A stretch of DNA of 44,142 nt. It comes from Deltaproteobacteria bacterium (GTDB taxonomy: Bacteria; Myxococcota; Myxococcia; SLRQ01). The stretch spans positions 1 to 44,142 of the forward strand of contig JARGFU010000034.1 of the NCBI GenBank assembly GCA_029210625.1, in the 5' to 3' direction. The notes below the pieces were generated by a model, which saw nothing but the letters and a program-made list of their open reading frames with translations, was not told the DNA's origin and did not search any database. How positions within the stretch are numbered: the first letter of the stretch is position 1; every line of letters begins with the position of its first letter. The position numbers and the translations under genes are program-made. This document shows, piece after piece, positions 22,976 to 31,095 of this stretch.

Positions 22976-23015
22976 TTAGTCTCAGAACAGGACAAAATTA
23001 GTCTCAGAACTGGAC
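22976..23015 (+). repeat. 18-bp direct repeat at the phage/chromosome junction
   Basis: TTAGTCTCAGAACAGGAC at 22976-22993 and the same with one change (A to T) at 22998-23015, separated by four A/T-rich bases. It is markedly AT-richer than its surroundings. It may be an insertion-sequence end or part of an attachment/recombinase site. No transposase gene is adjacent. Confidence 0.7.
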
Positions 23016-23045
23016 GTTCCCTACACCGACGCGCTTCACCCTCCG

Positions 23046-23651
23046 GTGGGCGCACGACCCCGAAGGCGGCGGCGTGGGTTCTGGTGGCTTCTCCTCATCG
23101 CCGTGCTCGCCTCGGGGTCGTGCGCTCTCCTCCGGGCCCGACCGCTCCTCGTGGCCACGATCCGCTATCACCGGCCGCCGGAGGCCTACCACCTGCCGGT
23201 GGAGGGGCTCTCCCCGGCCGACCTGGTGAGCACCTGGCACGCCCCCCGGAGCGGCGGGCGGGTCCACGAGGGCGCCGACCTCTTCGCCCCGCGCGGCACG
23301 AAGGTCCTCTCGGCGGTGAGAGGCGAGGTCTTCCGGATCCGCGACGGCGGCCTCGGCGGCAAGAGCGTGACCGTCATCGGGGAGGGGCCGGCCTTCTACT
23401 ACTACGCCCACCTCGACGGGTGGGCGCCAGGCCTACGGGAGGGCCAGCCGGTCACCGCCGGCCAGACCCTGGGCTTCGTCGGGAACACCGGCAACGCGAG
23501 GAGTACGCCCTCGCACCTGCACTTCGGGGTGTACCCGATCCTGCGGGCGCGGCCCGGCCGCCCGGTGGATCCGATCCCCCTCCTGAGGGCGCTGGGGCTC
23601 CCTCGCGCTCCGCCGGAGGAGGCGCCCAGCCAGCTGCCACCCAGTGCTTGA
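23046..23651 (+). CDS. Membrane-anchored M23-family metallopeptidase
   Basis: 201 residues from a GTG at 23046. A run of arginines and a hydrophobic segment (residues 4-24) form an N-terminal anchor or signal. The LytM/M23 domain (about 65-180) has the zinc motifs HEGAD (with FAPRGT), AHLDG and HLHFG. M23 enzymes cleave peptide cross-bridges of murein. The domain is complete, so the product should be active in the periplasm. It begins 31 bases after the direct repeat, so it is either the first chromosomal gene or a captured lysis-type gene. The ribosome site is poor, and the start is the least certain part. Confidence 0.8.
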   Translation: MGARPRRRRRGFWWLLLIAVLASGSCALLRARPLLVATIRYHRPPEAYHLPVEGLSPADLVSTWHAPRSGGRVHEGADLFAPRGTKVLSAVRGEVFRIRDGGLGGKSVTVIGEGPAFYYYAHLDGWAPGLREGQPVTAGQTLGFVGNTGNARSTPSHLHFGVYPILRARPGRPVDPIPLLRALGLPRAPPEEAPSQLPPSA

Positions 23652-23664
23652 AAGAGGGTGAGCT

Positions 23665-24057
23665 CTAGAGCCCAAGTGCCCGGTAGACCTCTGGAATCTC
23701 CGGGTCAGGCTCGAGCATCACTTCAACTTCTCGCTCGGGGTCCAGGGGCGGAGCCTCGCTCACGGCGCCCGGCACGATGGCCAGCACCGGCTCCCGCAGC
23801 TCGCCCTCCAGGACCTCCAGCGGCTCCAGGAGGAGGGCGTGGTGGCACTCGTCGACGAAGAAGCGCTCCAGCATCCGGGCCCGCAGCCGGACCCCGGAGG
23901 GGGAGAGCCGGTCGGGGGCGACGGGGGCCGCGCGCTCCGGGCAGCCGGGCAGGTCCAGGGTCCCGGCCTCCGGTCCCTGCTCGTGCTCGGAGAGCCCGCA
24001 GGCCGGGGCGAAGGCCAGGGCGGCCAGGAGGCCGATGGAGACCGCGCGCATCCTCAT
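23665..24057 (-). CDS. Predicted lipoprotein coupled to the sigma54 activator gene
   Basis: 130 residues. Residues 1-19 (MRMRAVSIGLLAALAFAPA) are a signal peptide ending at Cys20; the lipobox is imperfect (Pro two before the Cys). The mature part is acidic/proline-rich and ends DPEIPEVYRALGL, with no recognised domain. On the minus strand its ATG overlaps the TGA of the activator gene (TGATG), so the two are co-translated. Its role is unknown; it may belong to the response controlled by the activator. Confidence 0.65.
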   Translation of the reverse strand: MRMRAVSIGLLAALAFAPACGLSEHEQGPEAGTLDLPGCPERAAPVAPDRLSPSGVRLRARMLERFFVDECHHALLLEPLEVLEGELREPVLAIVPGAVSEAPPLDPEREVEVMLEPDPEIPEVYRALGL

Positions 24058-26180
24058 CAGTCTAGATCCCGGTCCCCGTCCGGGCCAGATTCCGGTCGGG
24101 GCCGCGGGACGTCGATGTCGAAGCGCTGGATCTTGTTGTAGAGGGTGCGCAGGGCCACCCCGAGATCGGCGGCGGCGGCCTTCTTGTCCCCCTGGTGGCG
24201 GGCGAGGGCCCGCTGCACGGCCGCCCGCTCCATCTGCTCGAGGGTGAGGACCAGCGAGGGCTCCCGGGTGGCCCGGGTGGAGGCCGGCGGGAGGGAGGCC
24301 TCCTCGATCAGCTCCCGGGCCAGGAGCTCCGGGCCCAGCTCGAGGCCGTCGGCCAGCACCACCAGGCGGGCCACCACGTTCTCCAGCTCCCGCACGTTCC
24401 CGGGCCAGGGGTAGGCCTCCAGGGTCTCGATCAGCTCCGGGGTGGGGCGCATCGCCCGGCCCCGCTCGGTGGCGTCGAGGAAGTGGCGGGTCAGCAGGGC
24501 GATGTCGTCGGGGCGCATCCGCAGGGGGGGCACGTCGATGACGAGGGCGGCCACCCGGAAGAAGAGGTCGCTGCGGAAGGCGCCCTGATCCACCGCCCGC
24601 TTCAGGTCCCGGTTGGTCGCCGAGATCACCCGGACGTCGGCCCGGCGCAGCTCGGTGCCGCCCACCCGGTAGTACTCGCCGCTCTGGAGGAAGCGCAGCA
24701 CCTTCGACTGGAGGGCCGGGCTCATCTCGCCGATCTCGTCCAGGAAGAGGGTGCCCTGGTCGGCCGACTCCACCAGGCCCCGGGCGCCCCGGGTGGCGCC
24801 GGTGTAGGCCCCCCGCTCGTGCCCGAAGAGGGTCGACTCCAGGAGGTTCTCGGGGATCGCCGCGCAGTTGAGGGTCACGTAGGCCTTGCCCGAGCGGGGC
24901 GAGACCCGGTGGATGAGCTGGGCGAAGAGCTCCTTGCCCGTGCCGGACTCCCCCTGGATCAGGCAGGTCGCCTCCGAGGCGCCCACCCGCTCGGCCATCT
25001 CCAGCGCCTCGCGCAGGGAGCGCTCCTGGCCGATGATCTGCAGCCCCTCCCGCTCCTCGGAGAGGCGGGCCTTCAGGGAGCGGTTCTCGACCTCGAGGAG
25101 GGTCTTCTGGGCGGCGATGGCCTGGTTGGCCTGCTCCAGCTCGGTGGTGGCCTCCGCCAGCTGCGCCTTGAGGGTCTCGTTGAAGCTGCGCACCTCCGCG
25201 TAGAGGTGGACGTTCTCCAGGGCCGCGGCGCAGAGGCCCGCCACCGCGGAGAGGGCCGTGGCGGTCTCCTCGTCGAAGGCGTCGGGCTGATCGGCCTCGA
25301 TGTTGATCAGCGCCACGACGGCGTCCCGGGAGCGCACCGGGACCACCAGCTCGGAGAGGCCCGGGTAGGCCGGGTGCCCGACGTACTGCTGCTCCCGGCG
25401 GGTGTCCCGGATCAGCACCGGCTCGCCGGTCTCCAGGCAGCGGCCGAGGATCCCCCGGTTGGCGCCCACCTGCAGCCCGGGGGTGACCTCCACCGGCCCG
25501 GCCACCGCCGTCAGGGTGAGGATGCTCTGCCCGGGGTCCACCCTCCAGATGGAGGTGAAGGCCCGGCCGATGCGCTCGTGGACCCGCTCGACCACCCGCG
25601 AGAGGAGGAGGTCGGGGTCCAGGGTCGAGACCACCGCCTTGGTGACCTCCGAGACCAGGCGCAGCTGCCGGGTGCGCAGCTCCTCCCGCTGCCGGAAGTG
25701 GGCGCGCTCCACCGCCACCGAGACGTGACCGGCCACCCCCCGCAGGAAGCGCAGGTCGTCCTCGGTGAACCAGCCGGCCTCCTCGCTGCCGACCACCAGC
25801 AGCCCCGGCCGGCCCCCGCCGAGCCAGAGGGGGGCCGCGGCCACCGAGCGGCAGTCGGGGCAGAGCGGCGAGCCCGGGCTCTCCAGCAGCCGCGCCTCTC
25901 CTGCCGCCAGGACCGAGCCCAGGCCGCTCGAGTCGGTGGCGACCCGCTCGATCCGGTCCGTGCCCACCCGGCGGGCCTCCAGGACCCCGTGGCGGCGATC
26001 GAGGAGGGCCAGCACGAAGAGGTGGTGGCGCAGCACGCCGCGGCTGATCTCGGAGGCGGCCTCCAGGATGCCCCGGACCTCGCTCTCCGCGTGCACGGCG
26101 GTGGCCACGGCGTGGAGCCGCTCGAGGGCGGTGGTGCCGAGGCCGGCGGCGCTCTGCTCTCCGAAGGACGAGGGCGACAT
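24057..26180 (-). CDS. GAF-GAF sigma54-dependent transcriptional activator
   Basis: 707 residues from the Met at 26180; the frame runs on upstream across ribE, but the domain layout supports this start. Two GAF domains (about 10-165 and 170-330) likely sense a small ligand or redox/metal state; the first has a Cys pair (CPDC). A coiled coil (330-375) joins the AAA+ domain (about 380-610) with Walker A GESGTGKE near 410 and a GAYTGA loop near 459 (Tyr for the usual Phe, a known variant) that touches sigma54. A Fis-type helix-turn-helix ends the protein (AAVQRALARHQGDKKAAAAD and on). It has no receiver domain, so ligand control through GAF is likely. Divergent from ribE across 81 bases holding two palindromes; the lipoprotein gene follows. 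Confidence 0.9.
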   Translation of the reverse strand: MSPSSFGEQSAAGLGTTALERLHAVATAVHAESEVRGILEAASEISRGVLRHHLFVLALLDRRHGVLEARRVGTDRIERVATDSSGLGSVLAAGEARLLESPGSPLCPDCRSVAAAPLWLGGGRPGLLVVGSEEAGWFTEDDLRFLRGVAGHVSVAVERAHFRQREELRTRQLRLVSEVTKAVVSTLDPDLLLSRVVERVHERIGRAFTSIWRVDPGQSILTLTAVAGPVEVTPGLQVGANRGILGRCLETGEPVLIRDTRREQQYVGHPAYPGLSELVVPVRSRDAVVALINIEADQPDAFDEETATALSAVAGLCAAALENVHLYAEVRSFNETLKAQLAEATTELEQANQAIAAQKTLLEVENRSLKARLSEEREGLQIIGQERSLREALEMAERVGASEATCLIQGESGTGKELFAQLIHRVSPRSGKAYVTLNCAAIPENLLESTLFGHERGAYTGATRGARGLVESADQGTLFLDEIGEMSPALQSKVLRFLQSGEYYRVGGTELRRADVRVISATNRDLKRAVDQGAFRSDLFFRVAALVIDVPPLRMRPDDIALLTRHFLDATERGRAMRPTPELIETLEAYPWPGNVRELENVVARLVVLADGLELGPELLARELIEEASLPPASTRATREPSLVLTLEQMERAAVQRALARHQGDKKAAAADLGVALRTLYNKIQRFDIDVPRPRPESGPDGDRDLD

Positions 26181-26201
26181 GGAGGGGGCGAGGTACCGGC
26201 G

Positions 26202-26244
26202 TCTTGCACTTCTTGCAAGATGGCGCGTGCAGATCCTGCAGGAT
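26202..26244. promoter_or_regulatory. Two palindromes between the activator gene and ribE
   Basis: TCTTGCA-N5-TGCAAGA (26202-26220) is a perfect 7-bp inverted repeat, and ATCCTGCAGGAT (26233-26244) is a perfect 12-bp palindrome. Both lie in the 81-base gap between divergent starts and are plausible dimer operator sites, perhaps for the adjacent activator. I found no good -24/-12 pair and no FMN-riboswitch-like leader for ribE. Confidence 0.5.
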
Positions 26245-26261
26245 TCCTGTATCTCCCGCCC

Positions 26262-26924
26262 ATGTTCACCGGACTCGTGCAGGACGTGGGGACCATCGTC
26301 AGGGCGGACTCCCGGGGCGGCAACGTGCGCCTCGTCATCGAGCCGGACGAGCTCGATCCGGCGACCTTCGAGCGGGGGGAGTCCATCGCCAGCAACGGCG
26401 TCTGCCTGACGGTCGTGGCCCTCGGCAAGAAGCACTACGAGGTCGACGTGGGCCTGGAGACCCTCCAGGTGACCACCGCCGCGACCTGGAAGGTCGGCGA
26501 CCGGGTGAACCTCGAGCGCAGCCTGGCCCTGGGTGACCGCCTGGGCGGCCACCTGGTCCAGGGCCACGTGGACGGGCAGGGCAAGGTGCTGGAGGCGAAG
26601 AAGGAGGCCGGGGTCCTCCACCTCGACATCGCGATGCCCGAGGCCCTCGCCCCCCTGATCTGCGAGAAGGGCTCCATCGCGGTGGATGGGGTCTCCCTCA
26701 CGGTGAACGTGGCCACGAAGGAGCACTTCCGGGTGACCCTGATCCCCGAGACCGTCGAGCGGACGACCCTCGGTGCCCGCAAGAAGGGAGACGCGGTGAA
26801 CCTGGAGGCGGATATCATCGCCCGGCAGATCGCGCGGATGCTGGCCTTCGGGGTGGGGGTCGGCGAGCAGAAGGGTGGGCTGGACCTGGCCTTCCTCGCC
26901 GAGCATGGATACGGAGGCGGGTGA
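26262..26924 (+). CDS. ribE: Riboflavin synthase, alpha subunit
   Basis: 220 residues. Starts with the family hallmark MFTGLVQDVG. The protein is an internal repeat of two lumazine-binding barrels, shown by GESIASNGVCLTV (about 43-55) and KGSIAVDGVSLTV (about 138-150); GHLVQGHVDG near 100 is also conserved. It dismutates two 6,7-dimethyl-8-ribityllumazine molecules to riboflavin. Normal length. It heads a plus-strand run with ribBA and ribH; a ribD gene, often next to it, is not present in this window. A repeat element follows the stop. Confidence 0.95.
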   Translation: MFTGLVQDVGTIVRADSRGGNVRLVIEPDELDPATFERGESIASNGVCLTVVALGKKHYEVDVGLETLQVTTAATWKVGDRVNLERSLALGDRLGGHLVQGHVDGQGKVLEAKKEAGVLHLDIAMPEALAPLICEKGSIAVDGVSLTVNVATKEHFRVTLIPETVERTTLGARKKGDAVNLEADIIARQIARMLAFGVGVGEQKGGLDLAFLAEHGYGGG

Positions 26925-26932
26925 GCCCGGGA

Positions 26933-26974
26933 GAGGCCGTGGACGTGTACGTGCACGTGTACGTGGACGGCCTC
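26933..26974. repeat. GNACGT hexamer element, copy 1
   Basis: GAGGCCGT (26933-26940) and ACGGCCTC (26967-26974) are perfect inverted ends. Between them hexamers of the form GNACGT run with second bases G, T, C, T, G, a symmetric order. It lies in the ribE-ribBA gap and can fold into a hairpin. Confidence 0.85.
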
Positions 26975-27016
26975 GGTGGCTAGCAGAGTCGGGTGCCTTG
27001 GGTTAGGTTGCGCGCG

Positions 27017-28201
27017 ATGTCGATCCAGCGAGTCGAAGCCGCCCTGGAGGCGATCCGGGCCGGAAAGATGGTGATCCTCGTCGACGACGAGGATCGCGAG
27101 AACGAGGGCGACCTCGTCCTGGCGGCCGAGAAGGTCACCCCCGAGGCCATCAACTTCATGGCGCTCGAAGGAAGGGGCCTGATCTGCCTCACCCTCACCG
27201 AGGAGCGCTGCCGGCACCTCGACCTCCAGATGATGGTCGGCGAGAACACCTCGCCCCTGGGGACGGCCTTCACCGTCTCGATCGAGGCGGCCTCCGGCGT
27301 GACCACCGGGATCTCGGCCGCCGACCGGGCCCACACCATCAAGGTGGCCATCGACGAGAAGAGCGGCCCCCGGGACCTCTCCCGGCCGGGCCACGTCTTC
27401 CCCCTGCGCGCCCGCCGGGGTGGGGTGCTGGTGCGCACCGGCCAGACCGAGGGCAGCGTCGACCTGGCCCGGCTCGCCGGCCTGAACGCCTCCGGCGTCA
27501 TCTGCGAGATCATGAAGGAGGACGGCACGATGGCGCGCCGCCCCGACCTCGAGGTCTTCGCCGAGAAGCACGGCCTGCTCATCCTCTCGGTGGCGGATCT
27601 GATCGACTACCGCATGGAGCGCGAGCGCCTCGTGAAGCGGGTGGTCGAGGCCGAGGCCGAGGTGGCCGGGCTGGGGAGCTTCAAGGTCATCGCCTACGAG
27701 TCCGAGATCGATCAGGAGGCCCACCTGGCCTTCGTGCGCGGAGAGTGGACCGAGGAGGACGCGGTCCTGACCCGGGTCCAGAGCCAGGACCTGCTCACCG
27801 ACCTGCTGGCCGCGGCCCGCCAGGACGGCGGCCGCCCCCTCTTCGAGCGGGCCCTGGCGCAGATCGCCGCCGAGGGGCAGGGGGTGGTGGTCTGCCTGCG
27901 CAACCAGGCCAGCTCCGCGCCCGACCTCCGCGGCCGGATCGAGGCCCTCTCGCGGCCGCCCAGCGAGGTCGGGGACGAGCCCCGGACGGTGCGCCCCGAC
28001 CTGCGCGAGTACGGAATCGGCGCCCAGATCCTGCGGGACCTCGGGGTGCGCAAGATGCGCCTGATGACGAGCACGCCCACCAAGATCGTGGGGCTCGAGG
28101 GCTTCGGTTTGACCATGGTGGAGCACGTCCGCCTGGCGAAGGAGAACGGCTCCGCCGGACCCGAGGGCTCGGTGGTGGTCCTGGATCAGAAGAGGAGCTA
28201 G
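27017..28201 (+). CDS. ribBA: DHBP synthase fused to a degenerate GTP cyclohydrolase II domain
   Basis: 394 residues from the ATG at 27017. The N-terminal RibB half (1-205) is intact: [11 protein letters not shown] near 22-32 with the acidic metal ligands, and [14 protein letters not shown] and [11 protein letters not shown] near 130-155. It makes dihydroxybutanone phosphate from ribulose 5-phosphate. The C-terminal RibA-like half keeps [20 protein letters not shown] and [10 protein letters not shown] but lacks the zinc cysteine cluster (where RCDCG is expected the protein reads [11 protein letters not shown]) and the LRQEGRGIG loop (reads [11 protein letters not shown]). Cyclohydrolase activity is therefore unlikely, and another ribA is expected elsewhere. 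Followed by ribH after seven bases. Confidence 0.9.
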   Translation: MSIQRVEAALEAIRAGKMVILVDDEDRENEGDLVLAAEKVTPEAINFMALEGRGLICLTLTEERCRHLDLQMMVGENTSPLGTAFTVSIEAASGVTTGISAADRAHTIKVAIDEKSGPRDLSRPGHVFPLRARRGGVLVRTGQTEGSVDLARLAGLNASGVICEIMKEDGTMARRPDLEVFAEKHGLLILSVADLIDYRMERERLVKRVVEAEAEVAGLGSFKVIAYESEIDQEAHLAFVRGEWTEEDAVLTRVQSQDLLTDLLAAARQDGGRPLFERALAQIAAEGQGVVVCLRNQASSAPDLRGRIEALSRPPSEVGDEPRTVRPDLREYGIGAQILRDLGVRKMRLMTSTPTKIVGLEGFGLTMVEHVRLAKENGSAGPEGSVVVLDQKRS

Positions 28202-28208
28202 CAGCGAG

Positions 28209-28673
28209 ATGCCCACACGGATCGAAGGTGGTTTCGAGGGGAAGGGACTGAAGGTCGCGGTGATCGCGGGCCGCTTCAACGGCTTCGTGGTCGATCACCT
28301 CATCAGCGGCGCGGTGGACACGCTCACCCGCCACGGGGTGGGCGCGGACGACATCTCCATCGTGCGCTGCCCGGGCGCCTGGGAGCTGCCGGTGGTGGCC
28401 GCGAGGGTGGTCGAGGCCGGCAAGGTCGACGCGGTGGTGGCCGTGGGCGCGGTGATCCGCGGCGGCACCCCCCACTTCGACTACGTCGCCGCCGAGGTCT
28501 CCAAGGGCCTCGCCGCCGTCGCGATGGGCGCGAAGATCCCGGTCACCTTCGGCGTGCTGACCACCGACTCCATCGAGCAGGCGATCGAGCGCAGCGGCAC
28601 CAAGGCCGGAAACAAGGGCTCCGACGCCGCGATGGCGGCCCTGGAGATGGCCAACCTCCTGAAGGCGCTCTAG
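28209..28673 (+). CDS. ribH: 6,7-dimethyl-8-ribityllumazine synthase
   Basis: 154 residues, normal for the family. Conserved blocks: [19 protein letters not shown] (substrate-binding FN near 23), [10 protein letters not shown] near 60, [17 protein letters not shown] near 85 with the catalytic His, [20 protein letters not shown] near 115, and NKGSDAA. It condenses the pyrimidine and DHBP precursors into lumazine, the substrate of RibE. The stop TAG overlaps the AGGAGG ribosome site of nusB. Confidence 0.95.
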   Translation: MPTRIEGGFEGKGLKVAVIAGRFNGFVVDHLISGAVDTLTRHGVGADDISIVRCPGAWELPVVAARVVEAGKVDAVVAVGAVIRGGTPHFDYVAAEVSKGLAAVAMGAKIPVTFGVLTTDSIEQAIERSGTKAGNKGSDAAMAALEMANLLKAL

Positions 28674-28682
28674 GAGGCCACG

Positions 28683-29135
28683 GTGGGCAAGCGCCGCAAG
28701 GCACGAGAGTGCGCCCTCCAGGCCCTCTACGAGATCGACACCGCGGGGCAGGATCCGGGCGACGCGATCCAGCACCTGGCCGAGAGCTTCGGCACCGATG
28801 ATCCGAAGATCCTCGGCTACGCCGAGAGCCTCATCCGGGGGGTCTGGGGCAACCTGGAGGAGCTCGACGCGGTGATCCAGGAGCACTCCCCCAACTGGAC
28901 CCTGGAGCGGATGGCCCGGGTGGATCGGAACATCCTGCGCCTGGCGGCCTTCGAGCTGCGCTTCCGGGAGGACGTCCCCCTGAAGGTCGTGCTCAACGAG
29001 GCCATCGAGGTGGCCAAGCGCTTCGGCGCCGAGGGCTCGGCGGCGTTCATCAACGGCGTCCTCGATCGCCTGGCCCAGACCCTGCGCGGGGAGGCCCCGC
29101 AAGAGGCGGCCGGGGAGGACGAGGAGGACTCGTGA
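28683..29135 (+). CDS. nusB: Transcription antitermination factor NusB
   Basis: 150 residues from a GTG at 28683, six bases past a perfect AGGAGG. The pattern KRRKARECALQALYEID, then ERMARVDRNILRLAAFEL and VVLNEAIEVAKRFGAEGSAA, FINGVLDRL is diagnostic of NusB, which binds boxA RNA with NusE in rRNA antitermination. It ends with an acidic tail. The ribH-nusB order is common in proteobacteria. The stop overlaps the next start (GTGA). Confidence 0.95.
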   Translation: MGKRRKARECALQALYEIDTAGQDPGDAIQHLAESFGTDDPKILGYAESLIRGVWGNLEELDAVIQEHSPNWTLERMARVDRNILRLAAFELRFREDVPLKVVLNEAIEVAKRFGAEGSAAFINGVLDRLAQTLRGEAPQEAAGEDEEDS

Positions 29136-29593
29136 GCCGCCCCAAGCGGATCCCGGCCTCCCTCGAGGCGCTCGACGGGCTCGAGGCCGACACCGTCCTG
29201 CTCTTCCTTCCCTCGGACGAGCGCCCCCCTCAGGGGGTCACCGGGCTGGTCGACTGGCGGCTGGCCGGCGCGATCTCCCGGCTCTCGGCCCGCGGCTGGC
29301 TGATGGGGCAGGAGGGCGAGCTCTGCCTCTCCCCCGGCCGGGCGCGCCTCGAGGGGGCCCGCCTGCTGGTCTGCGGCGTGGGGGAGGAGAAGAAGGTCAG
29401 CGAGGCCTCCCTCCAGAAGGCGGTCACCCGGGCCTGCGAGGCGCTCGGCGAGATCGGCTGCAAGACCCTGGCCTGCGGCCTGCCGGCCTTCGGCAAGGAC
29501 CCGGCGGGGCTCGGCGCCTCGGTGGAGCGCACCCTGAAGGCCAACTGGTCCGGCCCGCTCACCCTCCTCGAGCCGAAGAAGCGCGCAGGGTAG
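29132..29593 (+). CDS. Stand-alone leucyl-aminopeptidase N-terminal-like domain
   Basis: 153 residues from a GTG overlapping the nusB stop. The pattern DTVLLFLPSDERPPQGVTGL, VDWRLAGAISRL, RARLEGARLLVCGVGEEKKV resembles the macro-type N-terminal domain of M17 leucyl aminopeptidases, but the catalytic C-terminal domain with the metal ligands is absent: the protein stops after a helical tail. It is not a peptidase by itself. The following stop and next start are four bases apart, so this is not a recent frameshift of a longer gene. Similar short proteins occur in delta-proteobacteria; the role is unknown. Confidence 0.7.
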   Translation: MSRPKRIPASLEALDGLEADTVLLFLPSDERPPQGVTGLVDWRLAGAISRLSARGWLMGQEGELCLSPGRARLEGARLLVCGVGEEKKVSEASLQKAVTRACEALGEIGCKTLACGLPAFGKDPAGLGASVERTLKANWSGPLTLLEPKKRAG

Positions 29594-29597
29594 GGGG

Positions 29598-30590
29598 ATG
29601 GCCGGGGGACGCCAGAGCGCGGTCCTCGCGGCCGTGATCGGCAACGGGATCCTCATCGGCGTGAAGGGGGCGGCGTTCCTCCTCTCCGGCTCCGGCGCGA
29701 TGCTCTCCGAGGCGATCCACTCCGTCGCCGACACCACCAACCAGCTGCTCCTCTACCTCGGGGTCCGGCGCTCGGCCCGGGGCGCCGACGAGCAGTTCCC
29801 CTACGGCTACGGCGCCGAGCGCTACCTCTTCGCCCTGATCTCGGCCGTCGGGATCTTCATCCTCGGCGCCGGCGTCACCGTCTACCACGGGGTGCACTCC
29901 CTCCTGGTGCCCCCCGAGCTCACCGTCTCCTGGATCGACTACGCGGTGCTCGCCGCCGCCGGCCTCATCGAGGGCTTCGTCCTCCTCCGGGCGGCGCGGG
30001 AGGTCGCGGCGGGCAAGGGCAGCCAGTCCTTCCTCGAGTACCTGAAGAGCGCCACCGACCCCACGGTGCTCGCCGTCCTCTTCGAGGACTCGGTCGCCGT
30101 GGCGGGGGTGGTGGTCGCCGGATCGGGGATCGCCCTCTCGGCCGCGACCGGCAGCCCGATCTACGACTCGGTCGGCTCGATCGTGATCGGCCTCCTCCTC
30201 GCGGCCGTGGCCGTCTGGCTGGGCCTGAAGAACCGGGACCTGATCCTGGGCCGCTCGATCCCGCCCCACCTGCGGGAGCAGGCCGTGGCCCTGATCATGT
30301 CCCAGCCCTCGGTGGTGCGGGTCCAGGACGTGAAGACCCTGGTCATCGGCGCGGATCGCTTCAAGTTCAAGGCCGAGGTCGACTTCGACGGGGGCTACAT
30401 CGGCCGGAAGCTCCTGCCCTGGGTGCGCGAGAACCTCCCGGAGGCCGGGGACGAGGCCGCGGCGGAGGCCTTCGCCGCCGAGTTCGGGGACCAGGTCGTC
30501 CAGGCGCTGGCCGACGAGATCGACCGGATCGAGGGCGAGCTGGCGCCGACCTTCCCGCGGCTCCACCACGTCGATCTGGAAGCCGACTGA
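29598..30590 (+). CDS. Cation diffusion facilitator (CDF) family transporter
   Basis: 330 residues with about six membrane helices in the first 215 residues. The TM2 metal site reads SEAIHSVADT (His and Asp four apart, the H-x3-D form typical of zinc CDFs), and TM5 has FEDSVAVAG. The long insert TDPTVLAVLFED resembles the SLC30A9-like branch. A C-terminal cytoplasmic domain (about 225-330) follows. It probably exports zinc or another divalent cation in exchange for protons; the metal cannot be read from sequence alone. It starts four bases after the previous gene and ends the operon. Confidence 0.88.
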   Translation: MAGGRQSAVLAAVIGNGILIGVKGAAFLLSGSGAMLSEAIHSVADTTNQLLLYLGVRRSARGADEQFPYGYGAERYLFALISAVGIFILGAGVTVYHGVHSLLVPPELTVSWIDYAVLAAAGLIEGFVLLRAAREVAAGKGSQSFLEYLKSATDPTVLAVLFEDSVAVAGVVVAGSGIALSAATGSPIYDSVGSIVIGLLLAAVAVWLGLKNRDLILGRSIPPHLREQAVALIMSQPSVVRVQDVKTLVIGADRFKFKAEVDFDGGYIGRKLLPWVRENLPEAGDEAAAEAFAAEFGDQVVQALADEIDRIEGELAPTFPRLHHVDLEAD

Positions 30591-30700
30591 GGGCGTCGGC
30601 GGGGGAAAGGCCCTCTGGTTCCGAGGTCCGGGGCGGTGCTATCCTCTCCTTCGGGTCTGATCCTCCTTTTTTCGGGGGGTTAGCAGTACCGGTTCCTGCG

Positions 30701-31093
30701 ATGAGTGCCCCGAAGATCAAGATCCTCGTGGTCGAGGACTCCGCTGCGATGCGATCGCTGGTCGCGTCCACCGTCGAGTCGATCCCGGGGGTCGAGGTCG
30801 TCGAGAGCGACAGCGGCTTCGAGGCGCTGCGCCTGCTGCCCCGCGAGCCCGTGGATCTGATCATCACCGACATCAACATGCCCGGGGGGATCAACGGGCT
30901 GGAGCTGATCAACTTCGTGAAGAAGAACCCCCGCTACAAGCACGTTCCCCTCATCGTGATCTCCACCGAGGGCACCGACCGCGACCGGGAGAAGGGCATG
31001 AAGCTGGGGGCCGACGCCTACCTCATCAAGCCCTTCGAGCCCGACGATCTCGTGGCCGAGGTCGAGCGGCTCCTCGTGGCCGGCGCCCCCTGA
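30701..31093 (+). CDS. CheY-like single-domain response regulator
   Basis: 130 residues, one receiver domain. Acidic pair E12-D13, phosphoacceptor D57 (LIITDIN), conserved S/T at S88, and K110 in LIKPF are all present, so it should be phosphorylated, most likely by the CheA encoded two bases downstream. No output domain. A 110-base gap precedes it and presumably holds the operon promoter; TATCCT at 30640 is a weak -10 candidate without a convincing -35. Confidence 0.92.
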   Translation: MSAPKIKILVVEDSAAMRSLVASTVESIPGVEVVESDSGFEALRLLPREPVDLIITDINMPGGINGLELINFVKKNPRYKHVPLIVISTEGTDRDREKGMKLGADAYLIKPFEPDDLVAEVERLLVAGAP

Positions 31094-31095
31094 CG

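Noticed and set aside
22883-23045. tRNA gene as integration site at the phage end
   Set aside because: No cloverleaf or CCA-type 3' end could be traced in these 163 bases.
23046-23651. M23 peptidase as the phage endolysin
   Set aside because: It lies beyond the boundary repeat, has no holin next to it and resembles anchored chromosomal LytM proteins; not excluded, but the weaker reading.
24195-26261. Long plus-strand reading frame running into ribE
   Set aside because: It is antisense to the sigma54 activator, whose protein has clear domains; the plus-strand peptide is low-complexity Gly/Leu/Val/His, typical of GC shadows. Only the part from 26262 is ribE.
26181-26261. FMN riboswitch before ribE
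   Set aside because: The gap is only 81 bases and lacks the conserved RFN-element helices.
26933-26974. Possible CRISPR-like array in the hexamer repeat
   Set aside because: The repeats are contiguous hexamers with no spacers and no cas genes nearby.
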